Shown here piece after piece: positions 35,415 through 47,464 of a stretch of DNA of 64,000 bases. The position numbers were made by a program, and so were the translations under genes. The notes below the pieces were generated by a model. The model made no database searches, had not been told where the DNA came from, and saw nothing but the letters and a program-made list of their open reading frames with translations. Origin of the DNA: Dichotomocladium elegans (taxonomy: Eukaryota > Mucoromycota > Mucoromycetes > Mucorales > Lichtheimiaceae). Position 1 is the stretch's first letter. Every line of letters begins with the position of its first letter. Location: the NCBI GenBank assembly GCA_025716815.1, contig JAIXMN010000001.1, positions 1,922,001 to 1,986,000 of the forward strand, given 5' to 3'.

Positions 35415-37965
35415 ATGCACCTCAAGTTTCCCGCAGTTGGTCTCCTCTTTTTCTGGACTGCGCTTGCTTTGGGTAATCGCCAAATAGTAAACCCTCATAT
35501 CCCATACAGATTGCTCATATTTGCCATCCTCCAGCTGATGACATCGCCACTAGTTTATACCCATACATTTACACTAATCTCAACAGCTGGCCATGTGTCC
35601 GTTTATTAAACGCAACATCTGCCGTTGGATGTCATTGTATAAGACCTCAAATTCATTCGGGCTATGGGCGTCTACTTTTCTCACAATTGCGTTTATAGCA
35701 CCCATCACGGGCGGTGGTGTACTATACCGCCTCCAGTCGCAGGACGATCTGAAAAAGTTTGCGGCTGAAAGGATCAGTACATTGGAAAAATACAGTGTTG
35801 TCTTGAGCTATGACTTGCTGACGGCGTAAGGCGAAGGAAAAGAAACGTGTTGTGGATGGAGAGCAGTGTTACTGATTTATTCTATACAGGGAAAACATCC
35901 AGACACTTGAGGACACACAATGTGTCGTCGGTCTCCTCGTTCTTTTACGATCAGCAATGGATACTGAACAACTTGGCCGGGTTCTGTCGCCCGATGAAGA
36001 TTGCCCGAATTGTCAATATGGACTGTACGCTAACGACTCTGATCGGCACATATGGAACCCGCAGGTGCGTACTTCAACCAAATGACCCTTCCTGAGGAAT
36101 ACATCGTGCTGATGGATTGGAATAGGGGCAAGGGTTGATCGAAAAGAGCTTTAGGATTCCCATTATGGGCCTGAATCCGACTACAAACGCATCCATCCAG
36201 GTGTACAATTCTATCATAAAGGCTGTCTCATATAATGAAGCAAGGGGGTACAGTCAGTATCCGCTGATGGCGATGGACTTCAAAGTAACTATGTGGGCGG
36301 CCGTCAATTCAGAGACATGTATAAGGCGAGGTATGATTACAGGACAGAGATCCAAGCGTATCTGACCAAAAATTAGGTTGGTGTGACGCTGTTGGCGGAA
36401 TGTCAGTCTACGCGACGCCTTCTGTGGACATGCAAGCTGAGGACGGAAAGCCAATCATCATGGTAACTGCTCCTATGGACAGTCGGTCCTTATTTCATGA
36501 TTTGACCATTGGTGCAAATACGCATGTGGCCGGCATGGTATCTGTCTTGGCAGTAGCCGATGCTCTTAGCAAGGCAAGTGTTTTGCATTTATAACAACAG
36601 CTTTGACGTTCCTTGCTGATCGAAGAGTTTAGGTGCCCTCGGCAGCACTTTCCAAGCACGTAGTCTACTCTCTATTTGCCGCTGAATCTTGGGGTTTTGC
36701 GGGATCACAGCGGTTCGTACAAGATATTAGTAGTCCATTCTTATGTACAAATGCTTCTCGTGCCTTCGCCTGCCCGTATGCGAATGCCTCATGCAGCAAC
36801 CCTTGTGTTCACACGTTGGATTTTACCCGTGTCAACTTGGACAAGATCGAAACGATCATTGAGTTCGGTTCCGTCGGAGATGCGAGTGGCTCCGGTTACT
36901 GGGCACATGTGGACAATATAGCTCAGAGCGGTTCGCTCGTGAACAACTTCACCCAGTCAAGCAATGGATTAATCAAACCTGCATACCAAGATGGTGTGCA
37001 GCGGAAACTCCCTCCGAGTAGTGCTATGAGTTTCCTGGCAAAAAAGAGAGACATACGCGCTATTGTTTTGACAGACTATCAGACGAATATGGGCAGGTAA
37101 TATGGACAAGACTACAAGCCAATGCTATTTTATCCGTTATTCATTGTGTTTCTTTCTTCTCTACAGTTTATACAACAGCGATGTCGATTCTGCAAATGAC
37201 ATGGGCAAAATTGTACAGTCTGTGTGTCAGCTGGCCACGGTGACTGCGAGAACCGTGTGGTTCGAGGCACAAGGCAGTAATATGGATCAGATCACTGCAA
37301 ACTGCACATTGATCGCTTCTCTTATGGATTGCCTCGTATCTAATTTCTCATGCAGCTTTATGCAAAGCTATTTTAGCGGTAAGAAAAAACTATATGCACC
37401 ACCTTGACATACATGGATTGTACGCAGCGACTCAATATTATCGTGGGAAAAAAAAACAGTATCTGGAATCTCCAGTATTAGCCATTATGCGTCTGTATTC
37501 AACTTCGGAAACCCACAACCCCAACTGATTCCACGATTTGTATTCTCCTTCTTGGCGGATATAACGAGTGCATCAAAACAAGGATCATGCCAAACAGTTC
37601 AAGACTGTGGCCTGGGCGAGTACTGTATCAAGCAGAAGTGCATTCGGAGCTTTACCGCATACCATGATGCTTATGGCACTGGTCTGCAGTTTGATGAAGC
37701 CATAGGAAAGCTTAAGGTCGTGGACCCAACAAAGAGTACTTGGACCGAAAGCACGTGAGTCAATAGGAATGCAATGCTGGGAGCACATAAGATTACTCAC
37801 GTAAAATACTTCAGATGGGATGCGCCTACGATGCGGGTATTTCTAATGACATCAAGAAAACAGCAAATTGTAGAGCTCGTTGTCGGGATTCTGTGGTCTC
37901 TTCTCAGCGTAGCGTGCGTCCTTGCTAGTAAGCATTATCTTCAAAAGGCATTCAAATTAGAGTAA
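35415..37965 (+). CDS. NCSTN: nicastrin-like gamma-secretase subunit (frameshift at an A9 run)
   Basis: Ten exons: 35415..35472, 35535..35636, 35699..35825, 35890..36064, 36126..36330, 36377..36573, 36633..37096, 37167..37378, 37428..37754 and 37815..37965. A cleavable signal peptide (GLLFFWTALALA|DD) is followed by PCVRLLNATSAVGC, then the M28-peptidase-like ectodomain: APMDSRSLFHDL, SLFAAESWGFAGSQRF (the DYIGS region) and KLPPSSAMSFL. Last come STWTEST and one C-terminal TM helix (VGILWSLLSVACVL). This order is diagnostic of nicastrin, the glycoprotein that gates substrate entry to presenilin/gamma-secretase in ER-to-plasma-membrane compartments. Exons total 2018 nt, one short of a multiple of three. 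The frame breaks at nine adenines (37448..37456). Either an A is missing from the assembly or the allele is damaged. With the frame kept, ~672 residues. Intron 6 appears to be GC-AG. Confidence 0.9.
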
Positions 37966-38079
37966 AGCGACAGGCTTCGCTGTTTATATATGTTCATTTT
38001 ATCATGTTTCTTCTCTAATTTACAAAGCTGGATAAAGGGAGACAGAGAATGGGGGAGTGATGGTTGAAGGAATCATTAC

Positions 38080-39814
38080 TTATTTGTACTCAGCCGAGAT
38101 AAGCTTGGCGATGGTCTGCAACTGGATATTGCTCGTGCCTTCGTAAATGGCACCGATTTTCGCATCACGGTAGAACTTCTCGACACCCAACTCACGAGTG
38201 AAGCCAACACCACCGCACCACTCGATGGCCTTGCTAGCCGCCTTTTCCGCAATCTGGGAAGCATAGAGCTTAGCCATAGCGGCTTCTTTAATGAAGCTCT
38301 TGCCTTCCTCCTTAAGTCGCGCTGCGTTGTAGGTCAACAGGCGAGCGGCTTCAATCTCGACAGCGACTGAATGCAAACAAAATCCAATCAGCCCCGCACA
38401 TGCACATCATACTCCCATCTACTTACTCTGCGCGTACTGGTGCTGCATGCCCTGGAAGTCGCCAATATTGGTGTTGAATTGCTTGCGTTGGAAGAGGTAA
38501 GGGAGGGCGATGTCATAGGCGCCCTGGGCAAGACCGATCATCTGAGCGGCGATACCGATACGACCTTCATTGAGAATCTCGATGGCGTACTTGTAACCCT
38601 TGCCAACCTCGCCGAGGATGTTTTCCTTGGGAACTTTGATATCGTCAAAGTTGAGAACGCACGTGGAGGACGCACGGATACCAAGCTAGAGTCGAGTCGA
38701 GACCGCAGGTAATTAATACTCAAGAACATAATCACCCTTGTTTCTTTTTATCACCTTGGATTCCTTCTTAGCAATCTGGACACCCATGTCCTTATCGACA
38801 ATAAAGCAGGTAATGCCCTTATAGCCCTTCGACGGGTCCCTATTAGGGAATCGGGAAAAGACGGGAAGTGTGAGGCGGGAGATCGTATTCCAAAAAGAAA
38901 CGAGGTCAAAGAGAGGAACTTACACGTTTGCAAAGACGAGGAAAACGTCAGCTTCACCCGAGTTGGTGATCCACATCTTTGAGCCGTTGAGGATATAGTG
39001 ATCGCCATTGTCGACAGCACGGGTCTGGAGTGCAAAAGCGTCCGAGCCAGAGCCAGCTTCCGACAAGCAAAAGCTTCCCACGCTGGTGGTCGCCAGCTTT
39101 GTCAAGTAGCGCTTCTTAATATCCTCGTTGCCGTACTTGCGCACAAGGGTACCGACTAGAGTGTTTTGGACATCGCAGAGAACACTGACAGAAGGATCCA
39201 CCTTGGCAAGCTCTATTTCACATTCTATCAGATTCACCTCTCCCTTGTGTGCGTCCACGCTACTCTCTCTCTCTATTTTTACCCTCAATGACAATGATGG
39301 CTGAGGTAAAGGAGCACTCAGAACCGTCATAGACAGATTCAGTTTCGATACCCATCAACTACACAAATGTACTGTGAGCTTGTTTGACGCTTAGAATAGA
39401 CCTTGGAATCAAGGTAAATAGCTTACACCCTGTTCAAAGAGACCCTTAATAACCGAGGGATCCATGTGCTCAGTCTCGTCCATCTTGGCGACTTGAGGCT
39501 TCACTACTTCTTGAGCAAATCGCGAAACTACCGATAGATAAAAGCTGACTCAGCGAACCTCGAAGTTTGCAAACCCATTCTATTCCTTACCAGATTCCTT
39601 AAGCATCAACTCCTCCTCGGTGAAGGTGTGGAGGGAAGCAGGGAAGGCGTTGCGCGCAATAGCGCTGTGAGCGAAAGTTCTGGATGAAAAGATGGTGTGC
39701 GCGCGTGAGAACGAGAGTAAGATATCGGCTCAGGAAGATTGGCCATAGTCATATTTACCTCTTGGGAAGAGCACGAGCAGCGAGGCCGATGGAGCGAGTG
39801 GCAGATCTCAACAT
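38080..39814 (-). CDS. short/branched-chain acyl-CoA dehydrogenase, mitochondrial
   Basis: Eight exons: 39814..39759, 39679..39591, 39527..39427, 39358..39283, 39212..38924, 38839..38755, 38685..38427 and 38366..38080. They sum to 1242 nt, giving 413 residues. The N-terminus is a basic presequence ([19 protein letters not shown]). Motifs include [79 protein letters not shown] and [15 protein letters not shown], whose Glu is the catalytic base. The closest family is ACADSB, FAD-dependent alpha,beta-dehydrogenation of 2-methylbutyryl-CoA and similar substrates in isoleucine and fatty-acid catabolism, passing electrons to ETF. Isovaleryl- or short-chain specificity cannot be excluded from sequence alone. 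It converges tail-to-tail with nicastrin, 114 bp apart. Confidence 0.94.
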
Positions 39815-42800
39815 TGAGGGGAATGAGAAGAAGGTAAAGAGAGAAGAAAAGAAGCGAGGTACGGGGTTCACATGAATTTTACTCCACATTACGGCATATC
39901 ATATGATAAAAATAGTTACACCAAACTCCGGTTTAAAAAAATGTCAAATGTTTGAAGGGCATGGGTAAGTCCGTATTCCAAACACACGCTCACCATTCAC
40001 GTTTCATGGTCTCTTCTTCCTTTTCGGTTTACCCCACATTTTTTTGGATCTGACCAACCCCTTCATCGAGGGTACGAAGCCCGACTGTCATCCTCAAACT
40101 CTGTATATGCTTTTTTGCTCGTCAATAACGCCTTACATTCCTTTTGCTGGGCCGGCCAGGTCTTCTTGTTAGAATACCCTGTTACAAGCTCTTCTCTGAT
40201 ACACAACTAATTGTTTACGGGTGCCCGCTGCTTCTCCATCAGGTCCCTGTGCTCTGTGATATCAGAACCTGTGTAACATCAATTAGACATGCTGCTGCGC
40301 CCTTAATCTTTCTTCCGTCTGACAAACGACATATAAATCTCGACGAGAGACAGGTTCCTTCAATGGGGTTATGACAGTACCAAGCAAAGCAACTAGGACT
40401 GACTCTTGGCGACTCAAAATTTGTTGAGGTTACCGGTATGCTCTCCCTCTTTTCTTCGCTTAAGAACGGTTTATCCATGCGACCTCGACGAAATCACGGT
40501 AATACTATTAGGACGGTGTGACAGCGCAAAGTTGATAGAAAGGCCATCCCGGCTAATACAATTTTACCTAGCAGTTGCATTTTCGGCTATTTTACGGTCG
40601 CATACAGAAAAATCCGCGTATGGCAAACCTGGTTTCTATTTCCGTAGTATTTCTCTTGAAGTGAAAGAAAAGAGCTTGCTTCGTAACGGATGGCATGAAT
40701 GTAGGACAAAACTATAGCGATGACATCCACATGGCGGTTCACAATGGATGAATAGAACTATGTAGCACATTCCATCGTCATTGATCCCGTTCGTCCAAAT
40801 CTTTGCATATGTTCGCCGACGTGCGCACGCGCGCTGTAATTAAAGGCCATGTAAAAAGAAGCGGCTGTGGCCCTCCGCTTAAGGGGAATTTCGAAATTAC
40901 CTCGATCGCCGTAGCTGAATAGCATGGTACGGATATATGCTTATAAATAAACATTACTTTTTGCATATATCTCGACGCATCAGGTCCTGTAGACCAAGCT
41001 CTGAACTTGCAGAGGGAACGACATGAAGGTGGAGCGCGGAATATTGGGAATATCATCCAGAATTTTGTTCAAGTAACGAGCTATCATGTCTCCAGCCTCT
41101 CACTGACGTCCTGAGCAATATAGTTATTCCAATTTCGACATTATTCGAAGATTCAAGCTAACTTGCACGCTATCGGCAAGATTAGGATGCCCAATTTCTT
41201 GCGCTCTTGCATAGTGTTTTTGATGACAAGTACCACAGAAACCTGGCTTCAAACTTATGATAGGACCAATTTATTATTTACCCACCCTCTGGCCAATTAT
41301 GTCAAAGCAGTTGCAACCAATTCCACCACTTAGAACGCATGTATTAAAATTCTTACCCAATCATATGCATAAAAAGCTTGTAATACCCGAAGAAAGTAAA
41401 AGTAACATTTGAGATAGGGCAATTTTCAAGTTTGATAGAGGCGGATACCAAAAGGAGAGAGGGACAGAGGGAAAAAATCACACAAAGTGGAGTGGGAGGG
41501 TGACACGGACGACGGCGTTGGCGTTACAGAAGAAATAAAATAGAGGATATGCAGAGAGGATGATCGGTTAACAATAAGAGTGGCGAATGGATGATAGAAG
41601 AAGGAGAGAGAGTCTCTGGTTTAGGGTGGAAGGGGCACCTGTTATTGTGTGTAGAGCAAGTCGGGATGCAATATGCCTTAAAGTCTGCTGAGCGCGAGAT
41701 CGGGGGAGGGGATCTCTGGATCAGCCTGGATTGGTGAATTTGAGGCTCGTGAGTATGGCATGGCGAGAGGCTTGAAGCTACACATGTTGAGACGTAATTA
41801 GGCGAGTAATGCGGGTTTTGCTTTTGAGGGATCGATCTTTATCACAGCTAAAGAATGGAATGGGGTATGATCCATTCCTGCGATTGAATTTCGACCAATG
41901 TCACGTGCGTCGATATTGTCATCTCTTGGTTAACTCTACGTAGCTGCTGGGCTCCATTTTGCGGGGGAGCTGATAGCCGTGAGGCAGTGTCGTGAAGGGA
42001 GGATCGAGATGTATCTTGGCAAAAGAGGATACATGACAATCGCGGATATGATCAGTCGAAAGCGTGAAGGAGAAAAATATAGTGCAAGATTTCCTGATTT
42101 GTCCATTCTTCGCACCCCTTCCCTCTTATTCCTTTTTTCTTCTTCCCCAAGAACTCTTCCACGTTCCGTCACTTTATCTTAGAAACAAAAAACGGAATTG
42201 AATGCTTTCTTTGGTTGTACCACCGACAGTTCAGAGCAATACAAGCCTGACGACAAACGGCAGAGAGATGTCTCTCTCGCTGCGTGCATCAATTCCTTTC
42301 CAGGTATGGTTGCTGCATGATCGTTGCACTGCGTTCAGAGATCTAACCATACTTCCAAATCTACGGCTCTGTCCATTCTTGGGTTGCCGTTCTATCTCAC
42401 CGTGATGCTTTGCCTCTCGCTGAAGCGTAAGGCTCCTTTAGTTCTTTGACCCATGCCAGTTGCCATGGGTGACAGAGACTTGCGTTTTACAAGCAGAAAC
42501 CTCCTACATACAAAAGTAAGCTGAATGAAGAAACCAAAGAACGACGGTCAATAATCTAACCACTCTTTTAATCTATATCCATGGTATTGTCAAATGAAGA
42601 TTCCCTCAAGTCCGGCTGCATGCCACACGACGTATTACAGTGTGATCCATGGCCGTAGACAGAGGAAGAGAGAGACCTAGCTTCTCTCTAAGCAATGACG
42701 ACCGCTTCATGATGTAAGCTTCTCCGACTAGTGAAGAAAAGATATCCAGTGATCTAACAACTTATTCAACATGCATAGACAATGGACACTCATCGCAGTA

Positions 42801-45038
42801 CCGGTGCACGTCCCGCGACGTAAGGGTGTCACAATGTAGCTTCGAAGCGGGCATATTCGACACTTTCCCAGCGTAGATCTTTTAGATTTGCGTTGGGAGG
42901 TTAGGAATATGCTTTGTTTCGAGGTTGCGTTGGAGATGCAGTTACGCCGTGGGCCGTCGGCTGGGCCGACAACGCCAGCGGGAGATGTTCCTGCAGGATG
43001 TCATATTTTACAAGGTATTGTTTATTTGATGATCGCTTAATGTTCCCAGCAAGACAACCCGTTCTTTATTAAATGGAAATCGTGGTTTCCTTTGCAGATC
43101 GGTTTAACGTGGCAGCCGACGTATACAGTGCGGCCATGACCGAATACCGCGAGAGAGAGGCGTTGACTCTCGCAGCCAGTGCACCATTCGTTTCGAGGTA
43201 TGTTCCATGAATAATCCAGAAGACGTCCATGGTACAATATCTAATGAGTGGGCATCTGATAGAGCGACAGATACGGCAATAATCGGGCGACATGCCTTGC
43301 ACCATTCGTTTCGAGGTATGTTCCATGAATAATCCAGAAGACATCCACAGTACAGTATCTAATGAATGGTCATCTGATAGACCGGCAGATAACGGCAATA
43401 ATCGGACGACACGCCTTGCACCGCACACTTCACCTCCATCTTATCTGTCTCCATCCTCCCTTGTATTCCTCCATCATCTCCTAGACCTATATGACTATAC
43501 CCTATCTCCTATGGCTTGAATGATCTCCCACATATATCTGCAATTGACCACATCGCACTTATTAAGACTGCCATATTAAACATCAGAGGCATCTTGAGTC
43601 TCGCGAATTGAAAATTTTATCGCTCTTTTCGAGTTGCCCCACGCAAGTCAATTGTCCTCGCAAACTCTTTGTGATGAAGAAGATCTACTGGGTATGTTCC
43701 AATTGGACGGGCGTCCTAGAAGAAATATCCCATCCTGTCGTAATCATTAATAGCAAGCGACGTGGTTGTTAATGTGTAAGAGGTTCGAGTCCATCTAGCA
43801 TCATACCGTGAAGAGACCCTTCCTCGGCCTTTTCCACCTCTGCACACCGGGCTATTGTTAAAAATCCAGCCGTCTTGCACGTTTCACGGCCGAAGCTACC
43901 CGGTCCAATCAAATCAAGTCCGCCAGGTTGAGCTCCCAAAAACCCAAAAACATGCATCAAATGTTTTAAGATAGAAAAGCAGGCGTGGGGCTGTATAGAC
44001 ACATCGACAATGGATCAGTATCTTGTTTTTTTGGGGTTGACGCGCAAGTTTTTTGGTGAATTATGGGAAAGAAGGGCTCTTTGCGTCGAACACTATCGGA
44101 GCCAAATGAGCAACGATCTTTGATCCCAAGCGTCGACGCTCGGCTCACAAAAGTGACAAATGGCCCTTGAAAAAAAAAACAGAATTGGTGCAAAGCGTTA
44201 CCCAGCTTATTCTCTTCGCTCGACAAATCCGCAGAGTATCTCGCTTTCAGGTCGACTATGCTGATTGGATTAGAATGAACAACTTGGTATCATTTATCCC
44301 GTCATACGCCTTCTGCCCCTGCGAGCCACCCCATCCGGTAAGCGATAAAGGCCGAAGCGGGTGGTTGTAGAAATTAGGGTTCCACAGAGATCTAGTTTGT
44401 CGGACATTCGATGGAGAAATCGCTCCGATTGCTACCCAGCATGAAAGGAACGAGCGATCGCTTTATCACCTGGCAGTCAGTCAGGCCCCTTCCTCGCCCC
44501 AGCATATTGCGTTGTTGGGGCTTCTTGCGACCTCTGGAGTTGACAAACCATATGGGCCCTTCTTCAATCGAGTCTCCTTTTACTCTGATACAATCATAAA
44601 CAAAATACACCACACCACACCTTAAACATTTTTGGGGCGCCGAGGACATGAGACGCGGCCATGTTTAATTAAAAGAACAGGTTACCGTCAAGAGAAAGTG
44701 CCTCCAGACCTGCTGATATCCGGACCTCTTTCGAGATTGTTTTAGAAGCCCGATTATATTGAACCTGCTGGTAAGGAAACTAATATGAAATGGCATGAGC
44801 ATCATACATGAAGAATGAAGGGTGGATGTCTAAGAATAGACCGGCCACTGATGATGAACCACATAAACAAGACTGGCTGATAGAGAAGTGATAAAAATCC
44901 ACTGATTAGTATTGCATGGTGTACGTACTATACAAAAAGAATATTACGGTGTATGTGTATATGAAGGAAGGCAGGAGATTAAATGTAATAAACAGAAGGG
45001 AAGATTACAGTAAAAATATTGCGGAGGGCGAGCGAAAT
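39815..45038. other. gene-poor 5.2 kb region
   Basis: Promoter of the acyl-CoA dehydrogenase at the left and 3' flank of the elongase at the right. In between are purine-rich DNA (41450-41620), a 118-bp tandem duplication (43.2-43.4 kb, separate entry) and many short frames. None shows a domain or linked splice sites. Confidence 0.45.
43180..43416. repeat. 118-bp tandem duplication
   Basis: Two copies begin at GCACCATTCGTTTCGAGG (43181 and 43299) and remain similar through AATCGG(G/A)CGACA(T/C)GCCTTGCACC. About ten mismatches and a one-base indel separate them, so this is not an assembly duplication. Confidence 0.9.
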
Positions 45039-46162
45039 CTAGATTTTCTTGCTCTTGGGCTTCGCACCAGCAGAGGCGGCAGCCTTGATCTTCTTGTTTT
45101 TGTTGTAGGTAATACGATAGAAGTTGATGAAGAGGAGGAGATAAGAGCTGAGTAGGGCACAGCCGAAGATGGCCGAAGTCTCCGTACCAGCACAGCTGCC
45201 CATGTTAGGCAAATGGGGCCAGTAAGTGCTGGCAAAGTAGGTATAGGTGCAAAAGTAGACAGCAAAGAGATCAATGATGAATTGAGTGATCTGCATGGTC
45301 GTCAAATAGCGCTTCCACCAGATCTTGGCGCCCGCAGCGGTACGGAAATAGTAGTAGTACATCAACACATGGACAGTCAGGTTAAGAACGATCGGGACCC
45401 ACGACTGTAGAACAGATGGTGCAACCCATAAATCAGCGTTTGATCTTCCATTGATGACTTCATGTCAACCTTACCACTGAGGTGCGGCCACCCAACTGCG
45501 TGTAGCAAAGAACCATAGTCAAGCTGTGGTGGTAGTAATGCAGGAACTCTGAAACCATCGATGCAATTAGTGACTCCACTCCTGTTTCCCACGCTTTGTC
45601 GATGCCATCAAGTCTCTTACCAAGTTTCTTCTTCTTGACCACCAAGAAAACAGTGTCAAATAACTCCCAGTATTTGACCAAATAGTTGAGGTAGTAGAGG
45701 AGCTCAAGGGGCTGGGTCCACGCATCGCGGTGGCAAACAGCATAGAGGAGGCCGTGGTTGTAAAGGATCGGGAACAGCTGCTCGACCATCAGGGCGAGAA
45801 GAGCGCCAGAGACCAGAGTTAACAGGAAATTGTGGAACTGGAACAAGAGCTGGAAACGCTGTGCTGGCAGATTGCTCATGAGGAAGCGACCACCAAAGAT
45901 GACGACAAAATAGGTGATGCATGTAGCAAAGACTGATCATGTCATTGTAGATGAGCATCTGGGGCCGGACACAAGCTGTCATCGGGGAAAGGAGTGACAA
46001 CTTACCTTCTCTGGCTGTGGACAGAGGAGTCACGCCGGGAACAAAAGCAAAATCGGCCGCGGGCTGACCAACAACAGCCTCATAAGCCTTTTCAAAGTAC
46101 GGGTATAAGCGGACTCCAAAGGGCGACTCCTGAGAGAAGTCAAGCTGCTTGACAAGGTCCAT
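45039..46162 (-). CDS. ELO-family very-long-chain fatty-acid elongase
   Basis: Four exons, 46162..46006, 45932..45621, 45548..45475 and 45404..45039, sum to 909 nt, giving 302 residues. It is multi-spanning. The family motifs are present: YLVKYWELFDTVFLVVKKK (KxxELxDT), FLHYYHHS (the HxxHH catalytic histidine box, here spanning the start of exon 3), VLMYYYYFRTA, and TMQITQFIIDL. It ends in a lysine-rich tail KPKSKKI whose -KSKKI resembles a dilysine ER-retrieval signal. ELO enzymes perform the condensation of acyl-CoA with malonyl-CoA at the ER. Overall layout is closest to the yeast Elo2/Elo3 group that makes C20-C26 acyl chains for sphingolipids; the exact chain-length preference is inferred. 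Confidence 0.94.
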
Positions 46163-46221
46163 GGAAGAGAAAGAAAGAGGAAGCGTAAAAGAGATAATCC
46201 GAAAAGCAATCTTCGCCACAG

Positions 46222-46229
46222 TATTTATA
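46222..46229 (-). promoter_or_regulatory. TATA box of the elongase gene
   Basis: TATAAATA on the minus strand, about 60 nt upstream of the ATG at 46162, in an otherwise GC-containing promoter. Confidence 0.55.
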
Positions 46230-46890
46230 GGCCCGGGAGAGGAAGTCGAAAAGGAGTCGCCCTTCAAAATAAAAATTTTCCGCTCGTTTCGGCTCCGAGG
46301 CCGCTCTCCCCCAGGGACGGGAAACTCGCGAAAGATGGCTAGCAGCGCAAATGCGTACGTCGGTTGGTTCGACTACATGTCGAATGTACATAAAAGTAGT
46401 CCTTGTTACACATAATTCAATGACTTCCCTGCCTCAACATGTCCGGATGTGCTGTCTCCCATGCCGTTGATTGATATTACAAACGATCATGTGTATGTTG
46501 CACAAGACGCTTGAACGAAGCGAGTTTTACACAGGTCAGTTTATCTCCCAGGATCTGTTCACATTCAACCGCACGAAAAGGACTGAGACTGGAACCAGCT
46601 TTGCTTATTCTGCCGTTGCATCCTCACGCTAGTGGAGGATTGGATACCAGAACCGTCCGCATACCGTCACCATGGCTACGCAAAACATGCGATAACCTGG
46701 TTTCATCGTAAATTATCCCACAAGCCAATCACACAGATTATTGCCAAGAACATTGAGAAACGATTATGCAGATCTCAAATCTGTCATTTGCAAACCAAAG
46801 GATGCCGCATCTGTGCACTTGTGGGCCAGAAACACGATACGCCCAACCCGCGGGACATTAGCAGATGGCACCACGAAATAATTTTTCACG
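46230..46890. other. upstream region of the elongase gene
   Basis: No gene recognised. Short frames only, ending where transposon copy B begins. Confidence 0.4.
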
Positions 46891-47464
46891 TGTTTCAGAG
46901 TCCAAATACTCCGTTTTCCAAAATTGAAGTCGTGTCCTGGCAATTCTGAAGTCGCAGGATCACAAAATAGAAGTCGGGTTTTGTCTAGATACCTTCACGC
47001 ATGATGACAAAGCAAATGTCGCATGCACGGCGAAAGATGTCGCACAAAAAAAGCTTGGCGAAAAACATTAGCTTGCTTTTTCATACCCTTTTTCAGTCTG
47101 AAATGAGCAATGATTGGCAAGGCCATGTTGTTGATGATTGTGGCTGCCGTGAATCTATGGACTATGTCGTTGAAGAGGAAATGTACTCTCTTCGATCCGT
47201 TTGTTTTCACACAGAATATTTACCTAGTCCATCTTGCAAGGGTGACCCTGACCTTATTGCTACGCATATCCCCAAGCGAAAGGATTCAAATGAAAGTTGC
47301 AGACTTTAAGCGCGGCAACACAATGTACGCCGACAGAGAGAAGGCTTATGTTCGCGCAGCACAGCAATGGACATTACAGTATGAAAAGGTCTTTGACAGC
47401 AAATCTAAGATATGAACTTTCAGTGAAGAGCATAAGACTGTGTTGATTATATCTATATATGATA

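Noticed and set aside
43740..43800. tRNA-like segment with GGTTCGAGTCC
   Set aside because: No matching 5' acceptor strand, no stable T-stem and a poor box A, so it is not a tRNA as far as can be judged by eye.
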